A stretch of DNA of 64,000 nt. Source: Rhodocyclaceae bacterium (GTDB lineage: Bacteria; Pseudomonadota; Gammaproteobacteria; Burkholderiales; Rhodocyclaceae). Shown in pieces: positions 1 to 8,271 of the stretch (position 1 is its first letter; each line of letters opens with the position of its first letter). The DNA lies in assembly GCA_018262775.1 (NCBI GenBank), contig JADFDU010000022.1, positions 1 through 64,000 on the forward strand. The letters are read 5' to 3'. The notes under the pieces are model-generated. The model made no database searches, was not told where the DNA came from, and saw only the letters and a list, made by a program, of their open reading frames with translations. Both the position numbers and the translations under genes were made by a program.

Positions 1-1213
1 CGCGGGTGATCAGCGTCTTCATCTGCTTCGGTGTGAGGTTCTGCGCCTCGTCGATGATGAGGTACTTGTTGAGGAAGGTGCGGCCGCGCATGAAGTTTAG
101 CGACTTCACCTTGATGCGCGAGCGGATCAGGTCGCGCGTGGCAGCGCGGCCCCATTCGCCGCCTTCCTCGGTCGGCTTGTTGAGCACGTCGAGGTTGTCT
201 TCCAGCGCGCCCATCCACGGCGTCATTTTCTCCTCCTCGGTGCCGGGCAGGAAACCGATGTCCTCGCCCACCGGCACGGTGACGCGGGTGATGATGATCT
301 CGCTGTAGAGTTTGCTCTCCAGCGTCTGCGTCAGGCCCGCCGCCAGGGTCAGTAGCGTCTTGCCGGTGCCGGCCTGGCCGAGCAGGGTGATGAAGTCGAT
401 TTCCGGGTCCATCAGCAGGTTGAGGGCGAAGTTCTGTTCGCGGTTGCGCGCCGTGATGCCCCAGATGCCGTTCTTGTGGTGGCCGTAGTCCTTCAGCAGT
501 TCCAGCACGGCGCTCTTGCCGCTCTTCTCGCGCACGATGGCATGGAAAGGGGTTTCTTCCTCCTGCCAGAGGAACTCGTTGATGAGGAGGTCGGAACAGA
601 GGGGGCTCTTGATGCGGTAGAGCGTGCGGCTGTCCTGCTTCCAGGATTCCATGTCCTTGCCGTTGACCTCCCAGAAATCGGCCGACAGCTCGCGCGTGCC
701 GGTGTACAGGAGGTCGGTGTCCTCCAGCACCTTGTCGTTGTAGTAGTCCTGCGCGTTCAGGCCGAGGGCGCGGGCCTTGATGCGCATGTTGATGTCCTTG
801 GAGACGAGGATCACCTCGCGCTGTGGCTGCTTGCCGACGAGATGCATCACCACGCCGATGATCTGGTTGTCGGCCTTGGCGGTCGGCAGCGAGGACGGCA
901 GGGCGACGTTGATCGGCTCCGTCTGCAAAAACAGGCGGCCGCTGGCAAGCGCGTCCGACGGCGTGTCGAGCGGGATGCCGCGTTCGATGTGATCCTCGGA
1001 GCCGCCGACGATGGCGTCCAGCATGCGGCTGGCCTGGCGGGCATTGCGCGCCACTTCCGACATGCCCTTCTTGTTGTTGTCGAGCTCCTCGAGGGTCATC
1101 ATCGGCACGAAGATGTCGTGTTCCTCGAAGCGGTAGAGGCTGGTCGGGTCGTGCATGAGCACGTTGGTGTCGAGGACGAAAAGCTTGGTCGAGGGCTGCT
1201 TCCTGGCGTTCAT
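1..1213 (-). CDS. phoH: PhoH-family ATPase with N-terminal PIN domain (3' end outside window)
   Basis: About 404 codons are visible, from an ATG at 1213; the C-terminus runs off the left edge. The N-terminus has a PIN-nuclease fold signature (KLFVLDTNVLMHDP, residues 10-23). The C-terminal half is a PhoH-type ATPase with a Walker A motif GQAGTGKT near residue 278 and a Walker B-like IIDEAQNL near residue 385. PIN-PhoH proteins are predicted RNA-associated ATPase/nucleases; their physiological role is poorly defined. The gene lies just downstream of bcp on the same strand (17-bp gap) and probably shares its transcript. The family call is secure, the function is not. Confidence 0.93.
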   Translation of the reverse strand, partial: MNARKQPSTKLFVLDTNVLMHDPTSLYRFEEHDIFVPMMTLEELDNNKKGMSEVARNARQASRMLDAIVGGSEDHIERGIPLDTPSDALASGRLFLQTEPINVALPSSLPTAKADNQIIGVVMHLVGKQPQREVILVSKDINMRIKARALGLNAQDYYNDKVLEDTDLLYTGTRELSADFWEVNGKDMESWKQDSRTLYRIKSPLCSDLLINEFLWQEEETPFHAIVREKSGKSAVLELLKDYGHHKNGIWGITARNREQNFALNLLMDPEIDFITLLGQAGTGKTLLTLAAGLTQTLESKLYSEIIITRVTVPVGEDIGFLPGTEEEKMTPWMGALEDNLDVLNKPTEEGGEWGRAATRDLIRSRIKVKSLNFMRGRTFLNKYLIIDEAQNLTPKQMKTLITR

Positions 1214-1230
1214 CGAGGTCTCTGGGAGAG

Positions 1231-1716
1231 CTACAGGGTTTTCACGAATGCGAGGACTTCGGCGGCATGGTCGGGCGCCTTGATGCCGCGCCACTCGCGC
1301 CGTAGCACGCCGCCACTGTCGATGACGAAGGTGCTGCGCTCGATGCCGCGCACCGGCTTGCCGTAGAGCACTTTTTGCTTGATGACGCCGAAGGCGGTGC
1401 AGGCGGTTTCCTCGGCATCGGAGAGCAGTTCGAAGGGCAGCTTCAGTTTGGCCTTGAAGTTTTCATGCGACTGGATGCTGTCGCGCGAGATGCCATAGAC
1501 GGCGCAGCCGGCCTTGAGGAACTGCGCATGCAGGTCGCGGAACTCGCCGGCCTCGGTGGTGCAGCCGGGGGTGCTGTCCTTCGGATAGAAGTAGAGGACT
1601 AGTGCCAGCCCTTTGTTCTGTGGTACGAGCGCGTTGCCTTGCGCCCGGGACAGGGAAAACGTCTGGTTGCCGGTGGCCGGCAAGGTGAAATCAGGTACGG
1701 GGTGATCAACGCTCAT
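1231..1716 (-). CDS. bcp: Thioredoxin-dependent peroxiredoxin, Bcp/PrxQ type
   Basis: The 161-aa protein should reduce hydroperoxides with electrons from thioredoxin in the cytoplasm. The peroxidatic cysteine is C52 in STPGCTTEAGEF. The second cysteine found five residues later in E. coli Bcp is absent. C71 (KAGCAVYG) is another cysteine and could be a resolving one. The start at 1716 (MSVDHPVPDF) matches the usual family N-terminus. An in-frame ATG at 1728 is possible, and neither start has a convincing Shine-Dalgarno sequence. phoH follows on the same strand. Confidence 0.92.
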   Translation of the reverse strand: MSVDHPVPDFTLPATGNQTFSLSRAQGNALVPQNKGLALVLYFYPKDSTPGCTTEAGEFRDLHAQFLKAGCAVYGISRDSIQSHENFKAKLKLPFELLSDAEETACTAFGVIKQKVLYGKPVRGIERSTFVIDSGGVLRREWRGIKAPDHAAEVLAFVKTL

Positions 1717-1783
1717 GGACGAGTGCATTGTTGATGAATTCCGCGGCAGGCGCAAGCTCACATACGTTCACCCGTTCACACGT

Positions 1784-2680
1784 TCACGCCAGGAACTCCG
1801 GCCCCTGCAGCATGAGCCTGCCGGCACGGCCCTCGATCTCGCCTTGCAGCAGTTCATGCCGCGGCAGGCGGCTGGCGTCGATGGCCTCGAAGAGGCTGCC
1901 GAGCGAGACGAGTTCGTAACCCTGATTCCGCCATCCCTGTAGCAGTTTCTCGAACACGGGCAGCAGTTGCTGCCCCTCCAGTTCCGCTTGCACGCTGAAG
2001 ACGTGGCCGGTCGGCGGAGGCTGCGCGGTCAGCGCCAGCAGGTGCTCGTGTACCGTCTCGAGCGTGCAGCCGTCGCGTCCCAGCAGTTCGTCCAGGGTTG
2101 GCAGCGTGGTCGGCAGTTGCGGACAGAGGACGATCTCGGCGTTCCAGACGGGGATGAAGGGATGTCTGCCGCGTGTGTCCGAGACATAGCCGAATCCCAG
2201 GCGCTGGGTCAGGCGCAGCGCATGTGGGTTCATCTGCCAGCCGGCGGCGGCATGGGTTTTTGGCGGTTCGCCGAAGATTTTTTCGTAACGTGTAACGGCC
2301 CGTTGCATGTAACGCGCCGTCCACGCCGGCGAGGCGGACGCCGCGCGGCGCTGCCAGGCGGCACGGTCCCAGCCCTGCACGCCAGTGTCGAAGCCGGCGT
2401 CGCGGACGCCGCGCAGGATATCGCCGCAGCGCAGGCCGATATCCGGGCCGGGCAGGAGGGTGCCGTAGAGCAGGGTGGCGAGGCCATGGCGGCCGAGGAG
2501 GGTGGCGCCCTTGCGCGATGCCGCAAGCAGGGCGGCCGGCATGCGGCCGCTGTGGTCGGGGCCGAGGTTGAAGTAGAAGGTCGCTTGCGCCTCCGCCTGG
2601 CGCAGGGCTTCAACCAGGCGCGGCACGCCGACGAGGGTGCCGCGGTAGGTGGCGGTATCGACTTTCAGGGCAAGTTTCAC
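1784..2680 (-). CDS. ArnD-like polysaccharide deacetylase family protein
   Basis: The 298-aa protein has a NodB-type deacetylase pattern beginning at the N-terminus (KLALKVDTATYRG, then TFYFNLGPDHSGR near residue 40). This layout resembles ArnD, which deformylates undecaprenyl-phosphate-linked 4-formamido-arabinose during lipid A modification. The D and H residues expected for metal binding are visible. No other arn gene lies in the window, so the actual substrate is open. Its ATG overlaps the stop of the Mth938-like gene by 4 bp, so the two are probably co-translated. Confidence 0.8.
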   Translation of the reverse strand: MKLALKVDTATYRGTLVGVPRLVEALRQAEAQATFYFNLGPDHSGRMPAALLAASRKGATLLGRHGLATLLYGTLLPGPDIGLRCGDILRGVRDAGFDTGVQGWDRAAWQRRAASASPAWTARYMQRAVTRYEKIFGEPPKTHAAAGWQMNPHALRLTQRLGFGYVSDTRGRHPFIPVWNAEIVLCPQLPTTLPTLDELLGRDGCTLETVHEHLLALTAQPPPTGHVFSVQAELEGQQLLPVFEKLLQGWRNQGYELVSLGSLFEAIDASRLPRHELLQGEIEGRAGRLMLQGPEFLA

Positions 2681-3060
2681 GATTGGCTGGGGTCGATGAG
2701 CAGGGCGGCGGCGACCAGGCGGCCTTCCGCCATGAGGATGTTGAAGGTGCGGCAGGCGGCGGGCAGATCCATCACTTCGCAGCCGATGCGAGCGTCGATC
2801 AACGGGCGCAGCAGGCTTGAGGCGGGAAAGCGCTGGCGGTTACCGGTGCCGAACAGCACGATTTCTGGGGCCAGTTCGCGTATCGCTTCAAAATCTGCCT
2901 CGACGAGTGCGTCGAACCCCGCCGTACCCCAGGCTTCGACAATGCGCTCGGGCAGGACGATCAGGCTGCTTTCGAAATGGCGGTGGTTGATGGCGACATA
3001 GCCTGCACCGTGACCGGTGATCAGGTTTCGGCTGGCCGGATTGTCGAGGTGGAGTTTCAT
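2677..3060 (-). CDS. Mth938-like domain (DUF498) protein
   Basis: A 127-aa single-domain protein of the Mth938-like family. Typical features are the N-terminal HLDNP segment, the central GYVAINHRHFESSLIVLP strand, and APEIVLFGTGNRQRFP followed by GCEVMDLPAACRTFNIL. No enzymatic role is established for bacterial members. The ATG at 3060 is preferred over the TTG one codon upstream. The gene is divergent from alaC across 63 bp and overlaps the ArnD-like gene by 4 bp. In betaproteobacteria this family is commonly found beside the alaC-hom-thrC group, as here. Confidence 0.85.
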   Translation of the reverse strand: MKLHLDNPASRNLITGHGAGYVAINHRHFESSLIVLPERIVEAWGTAGFDALVEADFEAIRELAPEIVLFGTGNRQRFPASSLLRPLIDARIGCEVMDLPAACRTFNILMAEGRLVAAALLIDPSQS

Positions 3061-3075
3061 CAATATCCATCTGAT

Positions 3076-3103
3076 TTGTAGAGAGTTCAGGTAACATTAT
3101 AGC
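3076..3103 (+). promoter_or_regulatory. Candidate sigma70 promoter for alaC operon
   Basis: TTGTAG (3076-3081) and TATAGC (3098-3103) are separated by 16 bp in the 63-bp divergent gap before alaC. This placement would give a very short leader, consistent with the lack of an obvious Shine-Dalgarno sequence before the ATG at 3124. It was assigned by eye only. Confidence 0.35.
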
Positions 3104-3123
3104 TTTGATGCTGCACTGCCAAA

Positions 3124-4320
3124 ATGAAGGAATTTCCGCGCATCCAGCGTCTGCCGCCTTACGTTTTCAACATCACGGGCGAACTGAAGATGGCTGCCCG
3201 CCGCCGCGGCGAGGACATCATCGACATGAGCATGGGCAACCCCGACGGGTCCACGCCCCGCCACATCGTCGACAAGCTGGTCGAGGCAACGCTGCGCGGC
3301 GACACGCACGGCTACTCGGTGTCAAAGGGTATCCCGCGCCTGCGCAAGGCGATTTGCGACTGGTACAAGCGCCGCTACGACGTGGATTTCGACCCGGATG
3401 CGGAAGCCGTTGTTACCATCGGCTCAAAGGAGGGTCTGGCCCACTTGATGCTGGCCACGCTGGATCGCGGCGACACGGTGCTGGTGCCGAATCCCTCCTA
3501 CCCGATCCACATCTACGGCGCCATCATCGCTGGCGCCGACATCCGCTCGGTGCGCATGACGCCGGACGTGGACTTCTTCGAGGAGCTGCAGCGCGCCATC
3601 CGCGAGTGCACACCGAAGCCGAAGATGATGATCCTCGGCTTTCCGAGCAACCCGACGGCGCGCTGTGTTGAACTGGATTTCTTCGAGCGCGTCGTGGACC
3701 TGGCAAAGCAGCACGACATCCTGGTGGTGCATGACCTCGCCTATGCCGACATCGTCTTCGATGGCGCGTTTGCCAACAACCAGGCACCCTCCATCATGCA
3801 GGTGCCGGGTGCGCGCGATGTCGCCGTCGAGTTCTTCACCATGTCGAAGAGCTACAACATGGCTGGCTGGCGCATCGGCTACATGGTCGGCAATCGCGAC
3901 CTGTGCAACGCCCTGGCGCGCATCAAGAGCTATCATGACTACGGTACCTTCACGCCGCTACAGGTTGCCTCAGTGATCGCGCTGGACGGCCCGCAGGGCT
4001 GCGTCGAGGAAGTGCGCCTGAAGTACCAGAACCGCCGCAACGTGCTGGCGAGGGGGCTGCACGAGGCTGGCTGGATGGTCGAGGTGCCAAAAGCCTCGAT
4101 GTACATTTGGGCGAAGATTCCGCCGGCCTATGAAAAACTCGGCTCCCTCGAGTTTTCCAAGAAGCTGCTGGCCGATGCTAGGGTGGCGGTCAGTCCGGGC
4201 GTCGGCTTCGGCGAATACGGCGACGACCATGTGCGTTTCGCGCTGATCGAGAATGAGGAACGCACGCGGCAAGCGGTGCGTGGCATCAAGGATATGTTCA
4301 GAAAGGATGGTTTGCTCTGA
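3124..4320 (+). CDS. alaC: PLP-dependent aminotransferase, AlaC type
   Basis: The 398-aa fold-type I aminotransferase resembles AlaC, which transfers an amino group from glutamate to pyruvate. The N-terminus ([19 protein letters not shown]) and SMGNPDG are typical of this group. The PLP lysine is K242 in [11 protein letters not shown], and the C-terminal [17 protein letters not shown] supplies the carboxylate-binding arginine. It is the first gene of a plus-strand run through thrC and overlaps the next aminotransferase (TGATG). Other pyruvate- or aspartate-family donors cannot be excluded from sequence alone. Confidence 0.9.
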   Translation: MKEFPRIQRLPPYVFNITGELKMAARRRGEDIIDMSMGNPDGSTPRHIVDKLVEATLRGDTHGYSVSKGIPRLRKAICDWYKRRYDVDFDPDAEAVVTIGSKEGLAHLMLATLDRGDTVLVPNPSYPIHIYGAIIAGADIRSVRMTPDVDFFEELQRAIRECTPKPKMMILGFPSNPTARCVELDFFERVVDLAKQHDILVVHDLAYADIVFDGAFANNQAPSIMQVPGARDVAVEFFTMSKSYNMAGWRIGYMVGNRDLCNALARIKSYHDYGTFTPLQVASVIALDGPQGCVEEVRLKYQNRRNVLARGLHEAGWMVEVPKASMYIWAKIPPAYEKLGSLEFSKKLLADARVAVSPGVGFGEYGDDHVRFALIENEERTRQAVRGIKDMFRKDGLL

Positions 4321-5546
4321 TGCAAGCGGTTTTGAAATCGACCAAGCTCGCCAACGTCTGCTACGACATCCGCGGCCCCGTGCTTGCACGCGCACGCCAG
4401 CTGGAAGAGGAGGGGCACCGCATCATCAAGCTGAACATCGGCAACCCCGCCCCGTTCGGCTTCGAGGCGCCGGAGGAGATCGTCGTGGACGTCATCCACA
4501 ACCTGCGCGACGCTTCCGGCTATTCCGACTCGAAGGGACTGTTCGCCGCGCGCAAGGCGATCATGCATTACTGCCAGCAGAAGGCCATCGCCGGCGTCGG
4601 CATCGAGGACATCTACCTTGGCAATGGCGTCTCCGAGCTGATCGTCATGGCCATGCAGGCCCTGCTCAACAACGGCGACGAGGTGCTGGTGCCGGCGCCC
4701 GACTACCCGCTGTGGACGGCTGCCGTCAGCCTCTCCGGCGGCAAGCCGCGCCACTATCTCTGCGACGAGGGTGCAGGCTGGCTGCCGGATCTCGCCGACA
4801 TTCGCGCCAAGATCGGCCCGTCTACCCGCGCCATCGTCATCATCAATCCGAACAATCCGACCGGCGCGCTGTATCCCGACGACCTGTTACGCGAGATCAT
4901 CGAGATCGCCCGCCAGCACCAGCTCATCGTCTTCGCCGACGAGATCTACGACAAGGTGCTCTACGACGGTGTCGCGCACACCTCGATCGCTTCGCTCGCC
5001 GACGATGTGCTCTTCGTCACCTTCAATGGCCTTTCGAAGAACTACCGCGCCTGCGGCTATCGCGCCGGCTGGATGGTGGTCTCCGGCGAGAAGCGCCATG
5101 CCGGAGACTATATCGAGGGCCTCGACATGCTGGCCTCGATGCGGCTGTGCTCCAACGTGCCGGGCCAGTACGCCATCCAGACGGCGCTGGGTGGGCACCA
5201 GAGCATCCTCGACCTTGTTGCGCCGGATGGCCGCCTGACGCGCCAGCGCGATCTGGCCTGGGAGCTGCTCACGCAGATTCCCGGCGTCTCCTGCGTCAAG
5301 CCGAAGGCGGCTCTCTATCTTTTCCCGCGTTTCGATCCGAAGGTCTACCCGATCGCCAACGACCAGCAGTTCATCCTCGAGCTGCTGCTCGAGGAAAAGG
5401 TGCTGCTGGTGCAGGGCACCGGTTTCAACTGGCCGGCGCCGGATCATTTCCGCGTGGTTTTCCTGCCCAACGTCGACGACCTGGGCGAGGCCATCGGCCG
5501 TATCGCGCGCTTCCTCGATCATTACCGCAAGCGGCACGAGGCATGA
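4320..5546 (+). CDS. alaA: PLP-dependent aminotransferase, AlaA type
   Basis: The 408-aa protein is a second fold-type I aminotransferase, closest in pattern to AlaA (glutamate-pyruvate transaminase). It begins with the family-typical ANVCYDIRGPVLARA and has NIGNPAPFGFEAP near residue 40. The catalytic lysine is K240 in NGLSKNYRACGYRAGW. It is distinct from the neighbouring AlaC-type enzyme rather than a recent duplicate. Its start overlaps the alaC stop and its stop overlaps the acetyltransferase start, so all three are likely translationally coupled. Confidence 0.9.
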   Translation: MQAVLKSTKLANVCYDIRGPVLARARQLEEEGHRIIKLNIGNPAPFGFEAPEEIVVDVIHNLRDASGYSDSKGLFAARKAIMHYCQQKAIAGVGIEDIYLGNGVSELIVMAMQALLNNGDEVLVPAPDYPLWTAAVSLSGGKPRHYLCDEGAGWLPDLADIRAKIGPSTRAIVIINPNNPTGALYPDDLLREIIEIARQHQLIVFADEIYDKVLYDGVAHTSIASLADDVLFVTFNGLSKNYRACGYRAGWMVVSGEKRHAGDYIEGLDMLASMRLCSNVPGQYAIQTALGGHQSILDLVAPDGRLTRQRDLAWELLTQIPGVSCVKPKAALYLFPRFDPKVYPIANDQQFILELLLEEKVLLVQGTGFNWPAPDHFRVVFLPNVDDLGEAIGRIARFLDHYRKRHEA

Positions 5547-5995
5547 TGCATTTTTGTCGAATCATCGACGTCACCGATGAGGGTGGCCGCGTCGTCGAGC
5601 CGCTCTGGCTGGGCCGCGCCGAGGGTGTGCACCGGCAACTGCGCCCGACGCTGCCGGCAGACTACGCCGGGCGGCTGGCACAGGTGTTCGCCAATGGCGG
5701 GCGGCTGGCCGTAGCCGCGGACGGCGAGGGGGTGCTCGGCGTGGCTCTGTGGCGCCTGGTCGAGAACACCTACGAAGGCCGGCGACTCTACGTGGACGAC
5801 CTCGTGACCGACGAGGCGCAGCGTTCGCGTGGCGTCGGCAAGGCCCTGCTGGGGCATCTCGAGGAGAAGGCGCGCCGGCTCGACTGCGATGTGCTGGCGC
5901 TCGATTCGGGTGCGCAGCGGGCAGCCGCGCACAAATTCTATTTTCGCGAGGGGATGCACATCCCCGGCTTCTGCTTCAGGAAAAATCTGAAATGA
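5543..5995 (+). CDS. GNAT-family N-acetyltransferase
   Basis: The 150-aa protein is a single GNAT domain. The acetyl-CoA-binding motif A is visible as LYVDDLVTDEAQRSRGVGKAL around residues 90-110, followed by the terminal helix and KFYFREGMHI. The acceptor substrate cannot be told. The ATGATG start overlaps the end of alaA, and the stop overlaps the hom start by 4 bp, so it is embedded in the alanine/threonine operon. A role in modifying an amino acid, or a protein Nt-acetyltransferase role, is only a guess. Confidence 0.85.
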   Translation: MMHFCRIIDVTDEGGRVVEPLWLGRAEGVHRQLRPTLPADYAGRLAQVFANGGRLAVAADGEGVLGVALWRLVENTYEGRRLYVDDLVTDEAQRSRGVGKALLGHLEEKARRLDCDVLALDSGAQRAAAHKFYFREGMHIPGFCFRKNLK

Positions 5996-7302
5996 AACCC
6001 ATCAATGTAGGCCTGCTCGGCATCGGCACCGTCGGCGGCGGCACGTTCTCCGTCCTGCAACGCAACGCGGAGGAGATCACCCGCCGCGCCGGCCGTCCCA
6101 TCCGCATCATCGTCGTCGCCGACAAGAACATCGAACTGGCGAAGCAGGTCGCCGCCGGCGCCTGTCGCGTCACCGACGATGCCTTCGCGGTGGTGGCCGA
6201 CGCGGAAGTGGACATCGTCGTCGAGCTGATCGGCGGCACCGGCGTGGCGCGGGAACTGACTTTCAAGGCCATCGAGAACGGCAAGCACGTGGTCACCGCC
6301 AACAAGGCGCTGCTCGCCCTGCACGGCAACGAGATTTTCGCCGCAGCACAGAAAAAAGGCGTGATGGTCGCCTTCGAGGCGGCCGTGGCCGGCGGCATTC
6401 CCATCATCAAGGCGCTGCGCGAGGGCCTCACCGCCAACCGCATCGAGTGGATCGCCGGCATCATCAACGGCACCACCAACTTCATCCTTTCCGAGATGCG
6501 TGACAAGGGCCTGCCCTTCGAGACGGTGCTGAAGGAGGCGCAGCGCCTTGGCTACGCCGAGGCCGATCCGACCTTCGACATCGAGGGCGTGGATGCCGCG
6601 CACAAGCTGACCATCATGTCGGCCATCGCCTTCGGCATCCCCATGCAGTTCGACAAGGCGCACATCGAGGGCATCAGCAAGCTGCAGGCGGAGGATATCC
6701 GCTATGCCGAGCAGCTCGGCTACCGCATCAAGCTGCTGGGGCTGACCCGGCGCAAGCCGAACGGCATCGAACTGCGCGTGCACCCGACGCTGATCCCGGC
6801 CAGGCGTCTCATCGCCAACGTCGAGGGTGCCATGAATGCCGTGGTGGTGAAGGGCGACGCCGTCGGCAGCACGCTCTACTACGGCAAGGGCGCCGGCGCC
6901 GAGCCGACCGCCAGCGCGGTCATCGCCGACCTGGTCGATGTTACGCGCATGCACACCGCCGACCCGGAGCACCGCGTGCCGCACCTGGCCTTCCAGCCCG
7001 ACGCGGTGAAGCCCATCCCGGTGCTGGCGATGGGCGAGGTGGAAACCTCCTACTACTTCCGCATGCGCGTCGAGGATCGTCCCGGTGTGCTCGCCGACAT
7101 CACGCGCATCCTCGCCGACCAGCAGATCTCCATCGACGCCATGATCCAGCGCGAGCCGGCCGAAGGCGAGGAACAGACCGACATCATCATGCTCACCCAC
7201 CAGACGCTGGAGAAGAACGCCGATGCCGCCATCGCCCGCATCGAGGCGTTGCCGGTAGTGAAGGGCAAGGTGGTGCGGCTGCGGCTGGAAGAACTGAGTT
7301 GA
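5992..7302 (+). CDS. hom: Homoserine dehydrogenase with C-terminal ACT domain
   Basis: The 436-aa enzyme reduces aspartate semialdehyde to homoserine, the branch point to threonine and methionine. The N-terminal Rossmann motif is GLLGIGTVGGGT (7-18). The catalytic domain carries HVVTANKALLA and GIINGTTNFIL. The C-terminal ACT domain (about 350-430, beginning RVEDRPGVLADITRIL) suggests feedback control by threonine. It overlaps the GNAT gene by 4 bp. A copy of the dispersed 25-bp motif lies in-frame at 6240-6264, within the otherwise conserved stretch GTGVARELTF. Confidence 0.97.
   Translation: MKPINVGLLGIGTVGGGTFSVLQRNAEEITRRAGRPIRIIVVADKNIELAKQVAAGACRVTDDAFAVVADAEVDIVVELIGGTGVARELTFKAIENGKHVVTANKALLALHGNEIFAAAQKKGVMVAFEAAVAGGIPIIKALREGLTANRIEWIAGIINGTTNFILSEMRDKGLPFETVLKEAQRLGYAEADPTFDIEGVDAAHKLTIMSAIAFGIPMQFDKAHIEGISKLQAEDIRYAEQLGYRIKLLGLTRRKPNGIELRVHPTLIPARRLIANVEGAMNAVVVKGDAVGSTLYYGKGAGAEPTASAVIADLVDVTRMHTADPEHRVPHLAFQPDAVKPIPVLAMGEVETSYYFRMRVEDRPGVLADITRILADQQISIDAMIQREPAEGEEQTDIIMLTHQTLEKNADAAIARIEALPVVKGKVVRLRLEELS
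6240..6264 (+). repeat. Dispersed bipartite motif, copy 1 (inside hom)
   Basis: CGGCGT, nine bases, then ACTGACTTTC. It is read in the coding sense and contributes the codons for L-T-F of GTGVARELTF. Confidence 0.85.
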
Positions 7303-7317
7303 GCTGAGCATAACGCA

Positions 7318-8163
7318 ATGGAAATGACCGCGCGGAATCCGAGCCGGACGGCGCTGGCGACGGCTTATCTGCGCGCCGCCCACCAGATTCTCGATGCGTC
7401 GCCACGCATCCTTGACGATCCTATTGCCCTGCGGCTGCTCGGCGCTTCGGCGGAGCGGCGCATTCGCGATAGCGCGGAACGCTACGCGGCACCCGCAGCG
7501 AAGGCGTTGCGCGCCCATGTCGTGCTGCGTTCCCGCTTTGCCGAGGAACGCCTCAAAGCCGCGGTGCGGCGCGGTGTCACGCAGTATGTGCTGCTGGGTG
7601 CAGGACTCGATACCTTCGCGCTACGACAGCCTGTCTGGGCTGCGCCATTGCGGATCGTCGAAGTGGATCATTCTGGCACGCAGGCGCTAAAACATTCGCA
7701 TCTTGCGGCTGCTGGACTTGGCTTGCCCGGGAATACCGCATTTGCCCAAGTCGATTTCGATCGGGAGTCGCTGCATGCTGGTCTGGTGCGGCAAGGCGTC
7801 TCGCTTGACGAGCCGACGTTCTTTTCCTGGCTCGGCGTGACCATGTATCTCAACGAGATGGCCATCGACGCGGTGCTGGCCTCGATCGCACGGTTTCCCA
7901 CGGGCAGCGAGGTCGTGCTCACCTTTCTGCAACCGCCCCGGGCCGCTTCGGCGGCGACCGACTTGGCCGAACGGGTGGCGGAACTCGGTGAGCCCTTCGT
8001 CAGCCGCTTCACGCCGCAGGCGATGGCGGATATGCTGCGGGCAGCCGGTTTCGGCACAGTCCGGCTGTTCGCTCCGGAAGAGGCCGCTGCGCGTTACTTC
8101 GCGTCACGGCAGGCGGATCTGCCGCTGCCGCGCACGACCGAGATCGCCTGGGCGATCCGCTAG
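7318..8163 (+). CDS. Class I SAM-dependent methyltransferase, leucine-carboxyl-methyltransferase-like
   Basis: The 281-aa protein resembles the LCMT/putative O-methyltransferase group. It has an N-terminal NPSRTALATAYLRAAHQ helix followed by DDPIALRLLG, the SAM-binding motif YVLLGAGLDTFALR near residue 85, and FFSWLGVTMYL in the middle. Bacterial members are often tied to secondary metabolism or carboxyl O-methylation; the substrate here is unknown. The gene sits between hom and thrC, an unusual insertion in the threonine block. It lacks a strong Shine-Dalgarno sequence, and its codons look slightly less GC-biased than its neighbours. Lateral gain is possible but unproven. Confidence 0.85.
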   Translation: MEMTARNPSRTALATAYLRAAHQILDASPRILDDPIALRLLGASAERRIRDSAERYAAPAAKALRAHVVLRSRFAEERLKAAVRRGVTQYVLLGAGLDTFALRQPVWAAPLRIVEVDHSGTQALKHSHLAAAGLGLPGNTAFAQVDFDRESLHAGLVRQGVSLDEPTFFSWLGVTMYLNEMAIDAVLASIARFPTGSEVVLTFLQPPRAASAATDLAERVAELGEPFVSRFTPQAMADMLRAAGFGTVRLFAPEEAAARYFASRQADLPLPRTTEIAWAIR

Positions 8164-8175
8164 CCGCCAATACGG
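8162..8175 (-). repeat. Stem-loop resembling the hairpin half of the dispersed motif
   Basis: GCCGCCAATACGGCG-type sequence right at the methyltransferase stop codon reads, on the minus strand, like the hexamer plus stem of the dispersed motif. The CTGACTTT tail is absent. A complete copy follows at 8186-8210. Confidence 0.5.
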
Positions 8176-8185
8176 CGTAGCGAAC

Positions 8186-8210
8186 AAAAGTCAGTCCCGC
8201 CAGTACGGCG
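8186..8210 (-). repeat. Dispersed bipartite motif, copy 2 (intergenic, before thrC)
   Basis: On the minus strand this reads CGCCGT, nine bases, ACTGACTTTT. It lies between the methyltransferase stop and the thrC start, in opposite orientation to both genes. Confidence 0.85.
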
Positions 8211-8271
8211 AGCGCCGGCCCCATTGCAGCCGGCATGGCGAAAATACTTTGAATCAGACAGAATCATCGAA

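Noticed and set aside
476-1366. A 296-codon plus-strand open frame opposite phoH and bcp
   Set aside because: It crosses the phoH-bcp boundary and has no family similarity; both sense genes are secure.
1784-2680. A lipid A aminoarabinose (arn) operon
   Set aside because: Only the ArnD-like deacetylase is present. The neighbours are unrelated to lipid A modification.
5938-7518. A 526-codon minus-strand open frame over hom
   Set aside because: It shadows hom in another frame and runs into flanking genes on the opposite strand.
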